DNA from: Streptomyces rishiriensis
Lineage (GTDB): Bacteria > Actinomycetota > Actinomycetes > Streptomycetales > Streptomycetaceae
Assembly (NCBI RefSeq): GCF_030815485.1
Contig: NZ_JAUSWV010000002.1
Location: 3,906,001 to 3,970,000, forward strand
Length of the DNA: 64,000 bases
Direction: 5' to 3'
How positions within the stretch are numbered: position 1 is the first letter of the stretch; each line of letters begins with the position of its first letter. The position numbers and the translations under genes are program-made. The notes beneath the pieces are model-generated. The model was given only the letters and a program-made list of their open reading frames with translations. It was not told the DNA's origin and ran no database searches. This document shows, piece after piece, positions 17,829 to 27,533 of the stretch.

Positions 17829-17943
17829 CTCGCCCATTCCTCCACGCTGAGTGTTCCCTTTCACCACACAGCGTGGCGACCACACCCCTAACCTGGCCAG
17901 ATACGGCGTCCCAACAAACCCACCTGTGTGACAGGGAGTCGCC

Positions 17944-18786
17944 ATGCCAGGACCGAAGGACCTCGATCCGTCATCGTCCCCGCGAGCGTTACTGGGCGCG
18001 GAATTGCGGCACGCACGCGAGCAGCAGGGCCTCAGCCAGACCGAACTGGGCGAGCCGCTCTTCGTCAGCGGTTCGTTCATCGGCCAGTTGGAGGCCGGGA
18101 CAAGGCGCATGCAGCTCGAATACGCCGTCCACATAGACGAGATCCTGGGCACGGGCGGCTTCTTCGTCCGCAACTGCCAGGCGCTGGCCAAGTCGAAGTA
18201 CCCGGACCATTTCGCGGAGGCGGCGGAGGCGGAGGCGATCGCCGTAACGATCAAGGAGTACGCGCAGATGCTGATCCCAGGGCTTCTGCAGACGAAGGGA
18301 TACGCCGCTGCGGTGTTCCGCGCGTACAAGCCGACCGCTCCCGCCACCGAGATCGGCGAATCGGTGGCTGCCCGCCTCGAACGGGCGCATGTCCTCGACG
18401 ACCCAACAACGCCGTTGTTGTGGGCGATCCTCGATGAAGCGGTGCTCCACCGGATGGTGGGCGGAGGGCCAGTGATGGCGGAGGCACTCCGTCACGTGGC
18501 GGAGCTGATCCGCAAGCATCGGATCATCGTTCAGGTACTGCCGTTCGGTTCCGGTGCACACGCGTCGATGACCGGCGCCCTGAAACTCATGGAGTTCGAG
18601 GACGCTCCCCCGCTCTCTTTCGTCGAGGGCCCGGACATGGGAAGGCTGCTGGACGATCCGGCCACCGTCGCCCGCCACACCCTGACGTTCAACCTGCTCC
18701 AGGCAACGGCGCTTTCCCCGCAGGATTCACTGGCTCTGCTGGAGTCGGTGGCGCAGGATTACGAGCATGGACAACCGCAGCCGTGA
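17944..18786 (+). CDS. XRE-family regulator with DUF5753
   Basis: 280 aa protein: an N-terminal Cro/C1-type helix-turn-helix (about residues 17-75; LRHAREQQGLSQTELGEPL, SGSFIGQLEAG) and a C-terminal DUF5753 ligand-like domain (about 95-275; MLIPGLLQTKGYA, RLERAHVL, IVQVLPF). This is the WhiJ-like class that pairs with DUF397 proteins in streptomycetes and affects development in some cases. RBS GGGAG 5 nt before the ATG. Its 3' end overlaps the DUF397 gene by 20 nt. Confidence 0.9.
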   Translation: MPGPKDLDPSSSPRALLGAELRHAREQQGLSQTELGEPLFVSGSFIGQLEAGTRRMQLEYAVHIDEILGTGGFFVRNCQALAKSKYPDHFAEAAEAEAIAVTIKEYAQMLIPGLLQTKGYAAAVFRAYKPTAPATEIGESVAARLERAHVLDDPTTPLLWAILDEAVLHRMVGGGPVMAEALRHVAELIRKHRIIVQVLPFGSGAHASMTGALKLMEFEDAPPLSFVEGPDMGRLLDDPATVARHTLTFNLLQATALSPQDSLALLESVAQDYEHGQPQP

Positions 18787-18976
18787 GTACGACCTGAGCA
18801 CCGCCACCTGGCACAAGTCCAGCTACAGCGGCGGAGAGGGCGGCAACTGCCTGGAGGTCGCCCCCGGCCACCCCACCCTCGTCCCCGTCCGGGACTCCAA
18901 AACCCCCCTCGGCCCGAAGCTCGCGTTCCGGGCCGAAGCATGGGCCGCGTTCGTGGAGAACCTCAAGGACAACTGA
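18767..18976 (+). CDS. DUF397 domain protein
   Basis: 69 aa small acidic protein of the DUF397 family; diagnostic WHKSSYSGGEGGNCLEVA and VPVRDSK stretches are visible. DUF397 proteins are the partners of XRE/DUF5753 regulators, probably acting as antitoxin-like or anti-regulator proteins, but the biochemistry is not settled. It overlaps the regulator gene by 20 nt and is surely co-expressed with it. Confidence 0.9.
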   Translation: MDNRSREYDLSTATWHKSSYSGGEGGNCLEVAPGHPTLVPVRDSKTPLGPKLAFRAEAWAAFVENLKDN

Positions 18977-19131
18977 TCCACACCGGCCCCGAAGCTCAAG
19001 CGCCCAGCTCCGAGCCCTCTTTGCATGGATCGGTAGGAGGGTCCCAACCCACCCTCCCACCCGGCGAGTTGACGTGGAGCGACCGACTTGCCACGGAAGG
19101 TCACCACCCCCTAGCGTGCGCATAACGAAAC

Positions 19132-19166
19132 AGCCCCCGCCAGGTGCGCCAACACCTGCGGGGGCT
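19132..19166 (+). terminator. Hairpin terminator after the XRE-DUF397 pair
   Basis: AGCCCCCG (19132-19139) pairs with CGGGGGCT (19159-19166), and CAGGTG (19141-19146) with CACCTG (19153-19158); one bulged C and a 6-nt loop. It lies 155 nt after DUF397 and just before the next gene, so it could also act as an attenuator. Confidence 0.6.
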
Positions 19167-19252
19167 TGACCTACAAGATCGAAAGCAGTCGATCCGTGGC
19201 TGACGCCAAGCTTAGTGCCGCCTCCCCGCTCGCGCACGTATCCCCGCACCCG

Positions 19253-20086
19253 ATGGCCAATCCGGGTTACGGAAAGCGCGCCGCGCCGGGACAACTCCCC
19301 CGCACCAGGAACGACTTCGCGCACCTCCCGCCCCGCGAAGCGGCCATCGCCGCATATCTCGACCGGCTGCCCGACGGTACGGACATCTCCGTGAAGACGC
19401 TGGCCAAGCAGCTCCCGTACGGTCAGTGCGCCCTGCGCACAGCCCTCAACCGCATCCAGCAGGCCGGGCACTTGAGGCGAGGCCGGGAACGTATGGCGAC
19501 CGCTTCGGGCGAGTCGCGCTGGATCACCCGAACGTGGTTCACCCGTACCGCACGTGACGACGGCTGGTGGGCGACGTTCACGCGAGGTGACGTACCGGAG
19601 GAGTCGGCGGACCCCGAACGAGCCCGGGCCGCCACCCGCTCCCGCGCCCACGTCCTCCTCGCCGCCCTCGGCCGCACAGCCCCCGTCCTCTCGCTCTCCG
19701 CCGCCGACTGCGCGCGGCTCGCCCCGCTGGTGGAGGAGTGGTTCGCGCGGGGAGCCACCGAGGAGACGCTCACCGCCGCCCTGACCGCAGGACTGCCCAC
19801 TCCCGTCCACAGCCCGGCGGCCCTGCTGCGCCGCCGCCTGACGGACAAGCTCCCACCGGAGCCGCCTGTCCCACGCCCGCCCCGCCGGATGCTGGAGTGC
19901 GCGAAGTGCGGTCTCCCGGGCCGCTCGGAGTCCTTGCCCGGCGGCCTGTGCGGCGGCTGCCGGGGCGAGTGCGGACCCGCTCACCCCCCGGCGCCGGTAC
20001 CCACCTCGACCGTCCACGCCCATGCGGCGGGCATCCGAGCCGCGATGTCCCGGAGACACCCGGAAAGGACAGCAGCATCCCGGTGA
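19253..20086 (+). CDS. Winged-helix-like DNA-binding protein with zinc ribbon
   Basis: 277 aa. The N-terminal third (about residues 20-75; PPREAAIAAYLDRLPDG, SVKTLAKQLPYGQCALRTAL) resembles a MarR-like or winged helix-turn-helix that places a recognition helix before QQAGHLRRGRE. The C-terminus carries a zinc-ribbon-like CAKCGLPGRS...CGGC pattern. No enzyme motif is seen. Proteins like this are common in streptomycete accessory spots and are called helix-turn-helix proteins of unknown function. The start is uncertain: ATG 19253 lacks a good RBS, and GTG 19196 is also in frame. Confidence 0.65.
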   Translation: MANPGYGKRAAPGQLPRTRNDFAHLPPREAAIAAYLDRLPDGTDISVKTLAKQLPYGQCALRTALNRIQQAGHLRRGRERMATASGESRWITRTWFTRTARDDGWWATFTRGDVPEESADPERARAATRSRAHVLLAALGRTAPVLSLSAADCARLAPLVEEWFARGATEETLTAALTAGLPTPVHSPAALLRRRLTDKLPPEPPVPRPPRRMLECAKCGLPGRSESLPGGLCGGCRGECGPAHPPAPVPTSTVHAHAAGIRAAMSRRHPERTAASR

Positions 20087-20244
20087 TCAGCGAACCGGAA
20101 GAGCTTCGGCGGATGCGGGACGAGGCCGACGCCGACGAAGCGCGGGCTCGTGAGGCGGCGCCGTCCGGCCTGTCGATGTCGTACGACGCGTTCGTGCACC
20201 GGTTGGGGACGGAGGGACCACCGGGGGCCGTACGCAGCACCTGA
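20083..20244 (+). CDS. Small hypothetical protein (53 aa)
   Basis: Short, highly charged helical protein (EPEELRRMRDEADADEARAR). Its GTG overlaps the stop of the preceding gene by 4 nt, which supports translation by coupling. Function unknown; moderate support only. Confidence 0.5.
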   Translation: MISEPEELRRMRDEADADEARAREAAPSGLSMSYDAFVHRLGTEGPPGAVRST

Positions 20245-20280
20245 CGCCCCTCGCCGCGATCTCGGCACCCCGGAAACGCC

Positions 20281-20320
20281 CGAGGGCGGCACCCCCCGTT
20301 TCCGGGAAGTGCCGCCCTCG
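20281..20320. terminator. Bidirectional terminator between the small gene and groEL
   Basis: A 12-bp perfect stem (20281-20292 with 20309-20320) with a 16-nt loop between two convergent gene ends. Confidence 0.75.
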
Positions 20321-20353
20321 GCGTGAAGGACAGGCGATCAACCGTCAGGTCGA

Positions 20354-21976
<1,623 letters not shown>

Positions 21977-22101
21977 GTGAAGTGGTCCTCCCGGACTGGG
22001 GTGGATTGCTCCGGACCGCGCTGGCGCCCGCGACGGACGGCTCGCCGGCCTCGTGGTTCCTTGCCCCACCTGGCCTGCGGGCCTCACCGACCCGGTCCTC
22101 G

Positions 22102-22128
22102 TTGTCACTCTCACCTTCAGAGTGCTAA
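22102..22128 (-). promoter_or_regulatory. CIRCE element 2 (HrcA operator), promoter-distal
   Basis: TTGTCACTC (22102-22110), 9-nt spacer, GAGTGCTAA (22120-22128). One arm is the perfect CIRCE consensus, the other has one mismatch (TTGTCACTC against TTAGCACTC). It lies 9 bp from the first element, downstream of the transcription start. Confidence 0.85.
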
Positions 22129-22134
22129 CGCCAA

Positions 22135-22163
22135 TGATTAGCACTCGACCCATGAGAGTGCAA
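22135..22163 (-). promoter_or_regulatory. groEL promoter
   Basis: On the minus strand TTGCAC (22158-22163) and TAATCA (22135-22140) are separated by exactly 17 nt, a vegetative-type promoter embedded in the first CIRCE element. Confidence 0.75.
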
Positions 22164-22164
22164 G
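22138..22164 (-). promoter_or_regulatory. CIRCE element 1 (HrcA operator), covering the promoter
   Basis: TTAGCACTC (22138-22146), 9-nt spacer, GAGTGCAAG (22156-22164). It matches the CIRCE layout (9-9-9) with two mismatches in one arm and spans both promoter hexamers. Confidence 0.88.
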
Positions 22165-22253
22165 CGCCTCCGCCGGACCGGGCCCCTTCCGGACACCTCC
22201 CACGGGGGCCTCGCGGTCGCCGCCGGGCACCCCCGCGCAGTCCCGGGACAGAC

Positions 22254-22290
22254 CGAAGGGCTCGCCCCCCGTGGGAGTGCGAGCCCTTCG
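22254..22290 (-). terminator. Terminator of the cold-shock gene
   Basis: A perfect 12-bp stem (22254-22265 with 22279-22290), loop 13 nt, about 40 nt past the cold-shock stop codon and upstream of the groEL promoter. Confidence 0.75.
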
Positions 22291-22331
22291 TCAGTTGTAC
22301 AGAAGAACGACGCTTTCAGTCGGCGCGTGCT

Positions 22332-22538
22332 TCAGCCGGTCGCGAGCCGGACCATGTCCGCCTGCGGCCCCTTCTGACCCTGCGAGATCTCGAAATCGAC
22401 CCGCTGACCCTCTTCCAGGGTGCGGTAGCCGTCCATCTGAATCGCGCTGTAGTGGACGAAAACATCCGCACCACCGTCGACCGCGATGAAGCCGTACCCC
22501 TTCTCCGCGTTGAACCATTTGACGGTGCCCTGAGCCAT
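22332..22538 (-). CDS. Cold-shock protein (CspA family)
   Basis: 68 aa single cold-shock domain that binds single-stranded RNA/DNA. RNP1-like KGYGFI and RNP2-like VFVHYSAI are both present, and the start GTVKWFNAEKG is classic. ATG at 22538 with GGGAG 6 nt upstream. About 450 nt upstream hold no gene, consistent with the long leaders typical of cold-shock mRNAs. Confidence 0.97.
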   Translation of the reverse strand: MAQGTVKWFNAEKGYGFIAVDGGADVFVHYSAIQMDGYRTLEEGQRVDFEISQGQKGPQADMVRLATG

Positions 22539-22991
22539 GCCTAACTCCCCTATTACTGGCCCTTGCACAGATCCACACTTCGCGGATCCGGGTCAGACCT
22601 CACCCCCCGGTTGGCTTGGGGGCGTGCGCCGGAACGCGTCGACCGCGGCTGAATGTATCTGTCCAACTGCCGTCTGCAACAGGTCAGTCGGACGAGAATT
22701 CCGGACGTGCGGGATCCGGAATGTGGCGAGAATTCGCCTGAATTGAGGGCAAGTCGGGCCCTACATAAGCCGCAAAAGCCACGAAAGAGGCGCGCACATT
22801 GGCTGCTTCTTGTCGGGCGTGGGGCGGAGAGAAAAGACGCCGGATCCGTGGATCAGGACCGGGTTCCCCAACTGTACCGCGCTCAACCACATTGAATTGC
22901 CCCCTCCGCTTCTATCGCGGAGAGGGCAATTCGATGAACGCTCGGTAATCGCTGTTACCGACGGTTACTACCGATGGGTACTGAACACGGG
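22539..22991. other. Gene-free interval before the cold-shock gene
   Basis: 453 bases without a supportable gene. It holds the presumed leader and promoter of the cold-shock gene, and, at its right end, the terminator of the ThiS-like gene (22894-22932). Short open frames on both strands have no RBS and no recognisable product. Confidence 0.6.
22894..22932 (-). terminator. Terminator of the thrC-thiS pair
   Basis: 16-position stem with one C-A mismatch (22894-22909 with 22917-22932), loop 7 nt, 60 nt past the ThiS-like stop codon. Confidence 0.7.
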
Positions 22992-23267
22992 TCAGCCGCC
23001 GGCGACGGCCGGGATGATCGAGACGCCCGCACCGTCCGGAGTCACCGTCTCCAGACCCTGCTCGAACCGGACGTCGTCGTCGTTCACGTACACGTTGACG
23101 AACCGGCGCAGCTTGCCCTGGTCGTCCAGGATCCGGGCGGCGATGCCGGTGTGGTTCTTCTCCAGATCGGAGACGACCTCGCCGAGGGTGCCGCCCTCGG
23201 CCTTCACCTCGGCGGCGCCACCCGTGTAGGTGCGGAGGATGGTGGGGATGCGGACGGTAACGCTCAT
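22992..23267 (-). CDS. MoaD/ThiS-family sulfur carrier protein
   Basis: 91 aa ubiquitin-fold sulfur carrier with the required C-terminal Gly-Gly (PAVAGG), which is activated to a thiocarboxylate. Internal FVNVYVNDDDVRFEQGL and PDGAGVSIIP fit the beta-grasp fold. It lies next to threonine synthase, and I recall the pair as conserved in actinobacteria; CysO-type cysteine synthesis in Mycobacterium uses a similar carrier. The exact partner (Cys, thiamin, or another sulfur product) cannot be fixed here. ATG at 23267 with GAGG upstream. Confidence 0.88.
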   Translation of the reverse strand: MSVTVRIPTILRTYTGGAAEVKAEGGTLGEVVSDLEKNHTGIAARILDDQGKLRRFVNVYVNDDDVRFEQGLETVTPDGAGVSIIPAVAGG

Positions 23268-23292
23268 GACTTTCGACCTCCGGTCAGGCGGA

Positions 23293-23367
23293 GCGCCCCC
23301 GAAGGGGCGCGGGGCTGCTGGATCGTGCGGCTGCCGCCGGGTGGGCTGCGACCAGCCCCGCGACCCG
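23293..23367 (-). repeat. Dispersed Streptomyces intergenic repeat, copy A
   Basis: GC-rich repeat of the common GGGGCGCGGGG...GCGACCAGCC type, between thrC and the ThiS-like gene. Related copies occur in this window at 31137-31190 and 53851-53890. Confidence 0.55.
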
Positions 23368-23385
23368 CGCACGGACATCAGATTC

Positions 23386-24684
23386 TCAGCCGAGACCCGC
23401 GTCCCGGAACGACTCCAGGTTCGGGCGGATGGTCGCGGTCAGACCGGTGCCGGCCACCGCGTCCAGCGTCTTCAGGCCGTCGCCGGTGTTCAGCACGACG
23501 GTGGTGAGCGTCGGGTCGAGAAGACCGTTCTCGATCAGCTTGCGCGTCACGCCCACCGTCACCCCGCCGGCGGTCTCCGCGAAGATGCCCTCGGTCCGCG
23601 CCAGCAGCTTGATGGCGTCGACGACCTGCTCGTCGTCCACGTCCTCCACCGCACCGCCGGTGCGCCGCGCGATGTCGAGGACGTACGGGCCGTCCGCCGG
23701 GTTGCCGATGGCCAGCGACTTGGCGATGGTGTTCGGCTTCTGGGGGCGGACCACGTCGTGCCCGGCCTTGTAGGCGACGGACACCGGGGAGCAGCCCTCG
23801 GCCTGCGCGCCGAAGATCTTGTACGGCCTGTCCTCGACGAGTCCGAGCTTGATCAGCTCCTGGAGACCCTTGTCGATCTTCGTCAGCTGGGAGCCGGAGG
23901 CGATCGGCACGACCAGCTGGTCCGGCAGCCGCCAGCCGAGCTGCTCGCAGATCTCGTACGCCAGCGTCTTGGAGCCCTCGGCGTAGTACGGCCGCAGGTT
24001 GACGTTGACGAAGCCCCAGCCCTCGCCCGCCGGGTCGCCGATGAGCTCGGAGCAGAAGCGGTTGACGTCGTCGTAGTTGCCCTCGATGCCGACGAGCTCG
24101 CCGCCGTAGATCGCGGCCATGACGACCTTGCCCTGCTCCAGGTCGTGCGGGATGAACACGCAGGACCGGAAGCCCGCCCGGGCGGCGGCGGCGCCGACGG
24201 CACCGGCCAGGTTGCCCGTGGAGGAGCAGGACAGAGTGGTGAATCCGAACGCGCGGGCGGCCTCGATGGCCTGGGCGACGACCCGGTCCTTGAAGGAGTG
24301 CGTCGGGTTGCCGGAGTCGTCCTTGACGAAGAGCTTGCCGGCGTCGACGCCCAGTTCACGGGCGAGGTTGTCGGCCTGGACGAGCTTGGTCCAACCAGGG
24401 TTGATGTTGGGCTGGTCGGCCACGTCCGCCGGGACGGGCAGCAGCGGCGCGTAGCGCCAGATGTTCGCGGGTCCCGCCTCGATGCGCTTGCGGAGCTCCT
24501 CCGTGTCGTAGGAGGAGAAGTCGTAGGCGATCTCGAGCGGGCCGAAACATTCCTCGCAGGCGAAGACCGGGCCGAGGGGCACGCGGTGTCCGCACTCGCG
24601 GCAGCTCAACGCAGTGGCCGGACCGAGGTCGACAGCAGAGGACGTCGTAGAGTCGGTGGTGCTTGCAACAGTCTGCGCAGCCAT
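23386..24684 (-). CDS. thrC: Threonine synthase
   Basis: 432 aa PLP enzyme that converts O-phosphohomoserine to threonine. PLP-binding Lys132 lies in NPTHSFKDR, and the phosphate-binding loop is SSSTGNLAGA. The N-terminus carries a zinc-ribbon-like CRECG...CEEC (Cys28, 31, 43, 46), a known feature of one threonine synthase class. The N-terminal extension of about 20 Ser/Thr residues is unstructured. A leader of over 200 nt lies upstream. It is followed by the ThiS-like gene, 118 nt away with a dispersed repeat between. Confidence 0.95.
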   Translation of the reverse strand: MAAQTVASTTDSTTSSAVDLGPATALSCRECGHRVPLGPVFACEECFGPLEIAYDFSSYDTEELRKRIEAGPANIWRYAPLLPVPADVADQPNINPGWTKLVQADNLARELGVDAGKLFVKDDSGNPTHSFKDRVVAQAIEAARAFGFTTLSCSSTGNLAGAVGAAAARAGFRSCVFIPHDLEQGKVVMAAIYGGELVGIEGNYDDVNRFCSELIGDPAGEGWGFVNVNLRPYYAEGSKTLAYEICEQLGWRLPDQLVVPIASGSQLTKIDKGLQELIKLGLVEDRPYKIFGAQAEGCSPVSVAYKAGHDVVRPQKPNTIAKSLAIGNPADGPYVLDIARRTGGAVEDVDDEQVVDAIKLLARTEGIFAETAGGVTVGVTRKLIENGLLDPTLTTVVLNTGDGLKTLDAVAGTGLTATIRPNLESFRDAGLG

Positions 24685-25037
24685 GTGAGGCGAGGCCCTT
24701 TCTCCTCATCTTTCTCACGACGCATCTCGCCGTGAGACGGATTTGGCACCTTCCCGAGCCGGGAGCCTCGCGGAGCGGTCACCACGTGGATCGGTGAGCG
24801 TTACGAGACCGGCTGGAGGGTTGCCGGGGCTTCATCGGGCCGTATCCCTCTGCCCCTCTGGATGAGCGGTATGAAGTTGTGAACGGGAGCGACCTCGGAC
24901 ATGCGATGGTCATCCGCGTTGTTCAAGACTGTAACCGAAGGCCAGGACAGTTGAGATAGTCGTCCGTACCGCGAGATGGATCACACGGTCACGTCCTGTG
25001 CACCCGGTGTGATCAAGACAGTGAGGAGCCGCAGACT
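24685..25037. other. Divergent promoter region of thrC and gpgS
   Basis: 353 bases with no gene. A small inverted repeat TCTCACG/CGTGAGA flanks CATCTCG near 24712-24736, in the thrC leader, and could be a short hairpin. No riboswitch-like structure was recognised. Confidence 0.5.
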
Positions 25038-25982
25038 GTGCTTCAAGAAACTGAGCGCTGGCTGGCCACCCGCTCCTGGTCCGCGACCGATCGTCCGCTG
25101 CACCGGATCCTGGCCGCGAAGCGCGCCACCAACCAGTCGGTGTCCGTCGTCCTGCCCGCGCTGAACGAGGAGGAGACGGTCGGTGACATCGTCGCGATCA
25201 TCCGTCACGACCTCATGCACCAGGTCCCGCTCGTCGACGAGATCGTGGTCGTCGACTCGGGATCGACCGACCGCACGTCGGAGGTGGCCGCGGCGGCCGG
25301 CGCGCGGGTCGTCCACCGGGACGACATCCTGCCGCGGATACCGGCCGTGCCCGGCAAGGGCGAGGTCCTGTGGCGCTCCCTGCTGGTCACCACCGGGGAC
25401 ATCGTCTGTTTCATCGACGCCGATCTGAGGGAGTTCTCCTCGGACTTCGTCTCGGGGATCGTCGGCCCGCTGCTCACCGACCCCGGGGTGGACCTGGTCA
25501 AGGGCATGTACGACCGTCCGCTGGGCGGCGCGGCCGGCCAGGGCGGCCGGGTCACCGAGCTGATGGCCCGCCCGCTGCTCAACATGCACTGGCCGCAGCT
25601 GGCCGGGTTCGTGCAGCCGCTGGGCGGCGAGTACGCGGCCCGCCGCGGTCTGCTGGAGCAGCTGCCCTTCCCCGTCGGTTACGGCGTGGAGCTGGGCATG
25701 CTGGTCGACGCCCTGCACCTGGTGGGCCTGGACGCCCTCGCCCAGGTCGACATCGGCGTGCGCAAGCACCGTCACCAGGACGGACAGGCCCTGGGCCGGA
25801 TGGCGGCGGCCATCTACCGCACCGCCCAGCTCCGGCTGGCCCGCGGGCACCTGATCCGCCCGTCCCTCACCCAGTTCGAACGGAGCACGGACGGCTTCGA
25901 GCCGCGCACCTACTCCGTGGACACCGAGGAACGGCCGCCGATGGCGGAGATCGCGGAGTACGCGACCCGCAAGGTCGCGTGA
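25038..25982 (+). CDS. gpgS: Glucosyl-3-phosphoglycerate synthase
   Basis: 314 aa retaining glycosyltransferase of the GT81 type, using UDP-glucose and 3-phosphoglycerate to make glucosyl-3-phosphoglycerate, a precursor of glucosylglycerate and related solutes. Seen: SVVLPALNEEETVG and VVDSGSTDRT of the nucleotide site, the DxD pair at D127-D129 (FIDADL) and the family stretch VDIGVRKHRHQD. GTG at 25038 with GAGGAG 9 nt upstream. It neighbours otsA, another UDP-glucose-using solute gene. Confidence 0.92.
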   Translation: MLQETERWLATRSWSATDRPLHRILAAKRATNQSVSVVLPALNEEETVGDIVAIIRHDLMHQVPLVDEIVVVDSGSTDRTSEVAAAAGARVVHRDDILPRIPAVPGKGEVLWRSLLVTTGDIVCFIDADLREFSSDFVSGIVGPLLTDPGVDLVKGMYDRPLGGAAGQGGRVTELMARPLLNMHWPQLAGFVQPLGGEYAARRGLLEQLPFPVGYGVELGMLVDALHLVGLDALAQVDIGVRKHRHQDGQALGRMAAAIYRTAQLRLARGHLIRPSLTQFERSTDGFEPRTYSVDTEERPPMAEIAEYATRKVA

Positions 25983-26123
25983 ACCGTCGGACGGGCCGTA
26001 CACGGCAACAGCGCCGATAACGGCTGTATCCAGCCAGACGCGGCGATATACCGCCGGACACGGCCCGTCCACGCAGCGCGACCGTACGTTTGAGCGTTTC
26101 CCGACCGGGCTAGGTTGAGGCGT

Positions 26124-27533
26124 ATGGCTTCCACGCACGACACTGCCCCGACCGCCGAGGTGCTGGTCGCGTCCAACCGCGGCCCGGTCTCCTACGAAGT
26201 GCGCGAGGACGGCTCGCTGCACGCGAAACGCGGCGGCGGCGGGCTGGTCTCCGGCCTGTCGGCCATCGGCCCCGACGCGGGCGCCCTCTGGGTGTGCTCG
26301 GCCCTCTCCGACGGCGACCGGGAGGCGGTCCTGCGCGGGGTCGGCGAGGAGGGCGTGCGCATGCTGGCCATTCCGGCCGACGTGCACGCCGACGCGTACA
26401 ACGGCATCGCGAACTCCGTGCTCTGGTTCGTCCACCACCTGCTCTACCAGACGCCGCTGGAGCCCGCCTTCGACGCGGAGTTCCGCCGGCAGTGGGCGTC
26501 GTACGAGGCCTACAACCGGGCGTTCGCGGAGGCGCTGGCCCAGGAGGCGGCCGACGGCGCGGCCGTCCTCGTCCAGGACTACCACCTGTGCCTGGTGCCG
26601 GGGATGCTGCGTGAGCTGCGCCCGGACCTGCGCATCAGCCACTTCTCGCACACGCCGTGGGCGCCGGTGGACTACTTCGCGCTGCTCCCGGGGGACGTCC
26701 GCGAGCAGTTGCTGCGCGGGATGCTCGGCGCGGACCGCCTGGGCTTCCTCACCCGGCGCTGGGCGGACGCGTTCTCCGCCTGCTGCACGGAGTTCGTGGG
26801 CGGTCCCGGCCGGACGCGGATCGGCGTGCACGGCCTCGGCGCGGACGCCGACTTCCTGCGCGAGCGCTCGCACCGGCCGGACGTCGACGAGCGCATGGCG
26901 GCGCTGCGCGCGGAGATCGGCGAGGGGCGCAGGACGATCGTCCGGGTCGACCGCACCGAACTCTCGAAGAACATCGTGCGCGGGCTGCTGGCCTACCGGC
27001 AGCTGCTCGACGACCACCCGGAGTGGCGCGAGCGGGTCGTCCACGTGGCCTTCGCCTACCCCTCCCGCCAGGACCTCGCCGTCTACCGCGACTACATGAC
27101 CGAGGTACAGCGCCTGTCCGAGGAGATCAACGACGCCTACGGCACGCCCGGCTGGACCCCGGTCCTGCTGAACCTCAAGGACGACTTCGCCCGCTCCCTC
27201 GCCGCCTACCGGCTGGCCGACGTGGCCCTGGTGAACCCGATCCGCGACGGTATGAACCTGGTCGCCAAGGAGGTGCCGGTCGTCTCCGACGAGGGCTGCG
27301 CGCTGGTGCTGTCCCGGGAGGCGGGGGCCTACTGGGAGCTGCGCGAGGACGCGATCACGGTGAACCCGTACGACGTCCTGGAGACCGCCGACGCCCTGCA
27401 CGAGGGGCTGACCATGAAGCCGGGGGAGCGGGCCGAGCGCACGAAGCGGCTGTCCGCCGCGGCGACCGCGCTTCCCCCGGCCCAGTGGTTCCTGGAGCAG
27501 CTGAACGCCCTGCGGGAGATTCAGCCGAGCTGA
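26124..27533 (+). CDS. otsA: Trehalose-6-phosphate synthase
   Basis: 469 aa GT20 glycosyltransferase that joins UDP-glucose and glucose-6-phosphate to trehalose-6-phosphate. Seen: VASNRGPVSYE, ISHFSHTPWAPVDYF, and NPIRDGMNLVAKE (family NPLRDGMNLVAKE, with Leu to Ile). Somewhat short but complete. The start is the ATG at 26124; TAGGTT lies 7 nt before it, so a leaderless mRNA is likely. The 3' end overlaps the end of otsB by 13 nt in convergent orientation. Confidence 0.93.
   Translation: MASTHDTAPTAEVLVASNRGPVSYEVREDGSLHAKRGGGGLVSGLSAIGPDAGALWVCSALSDGDREAVLRGVGEEGVRMLAIPADVHADAYNGIANSVLWFVHHLLYQTPLEPAFDAEFRRQWASYEAYNRAFAEALAQEAADGAAVLVQDYHLCLVPGMLRELRPDLRISHFSHTPWAPVDYFALLPGDVREQLLRGMLGADRLGFLTRRWADAFSACCTEFVGGPGRTRIGVHGLGADADFLRERSHRPDVDERMAALRAEIGEGRRTIVRVDRTELSKNIVRGLLAYRQLLDDHPEWRERVVHVAFAYPSRQDLAVYRDYMTEVQRLSEEINDAYGTPGWTPVLLNLKDDFARSLAAYRLADVALVNPIRDGMNLVAKEVPVVSDEGCALVLSREAGAYWELREDAITVNPYDVLETADALHEGLTMKPGERAERTKRLSAAATALPPAQWFLEQLNALREIQPS

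Noticed and set aside
22537..22895. Short frames between the cold-shock and ThiS-like genes
   Set aside because: No RBS, no recognisable product; likely leader DNA.
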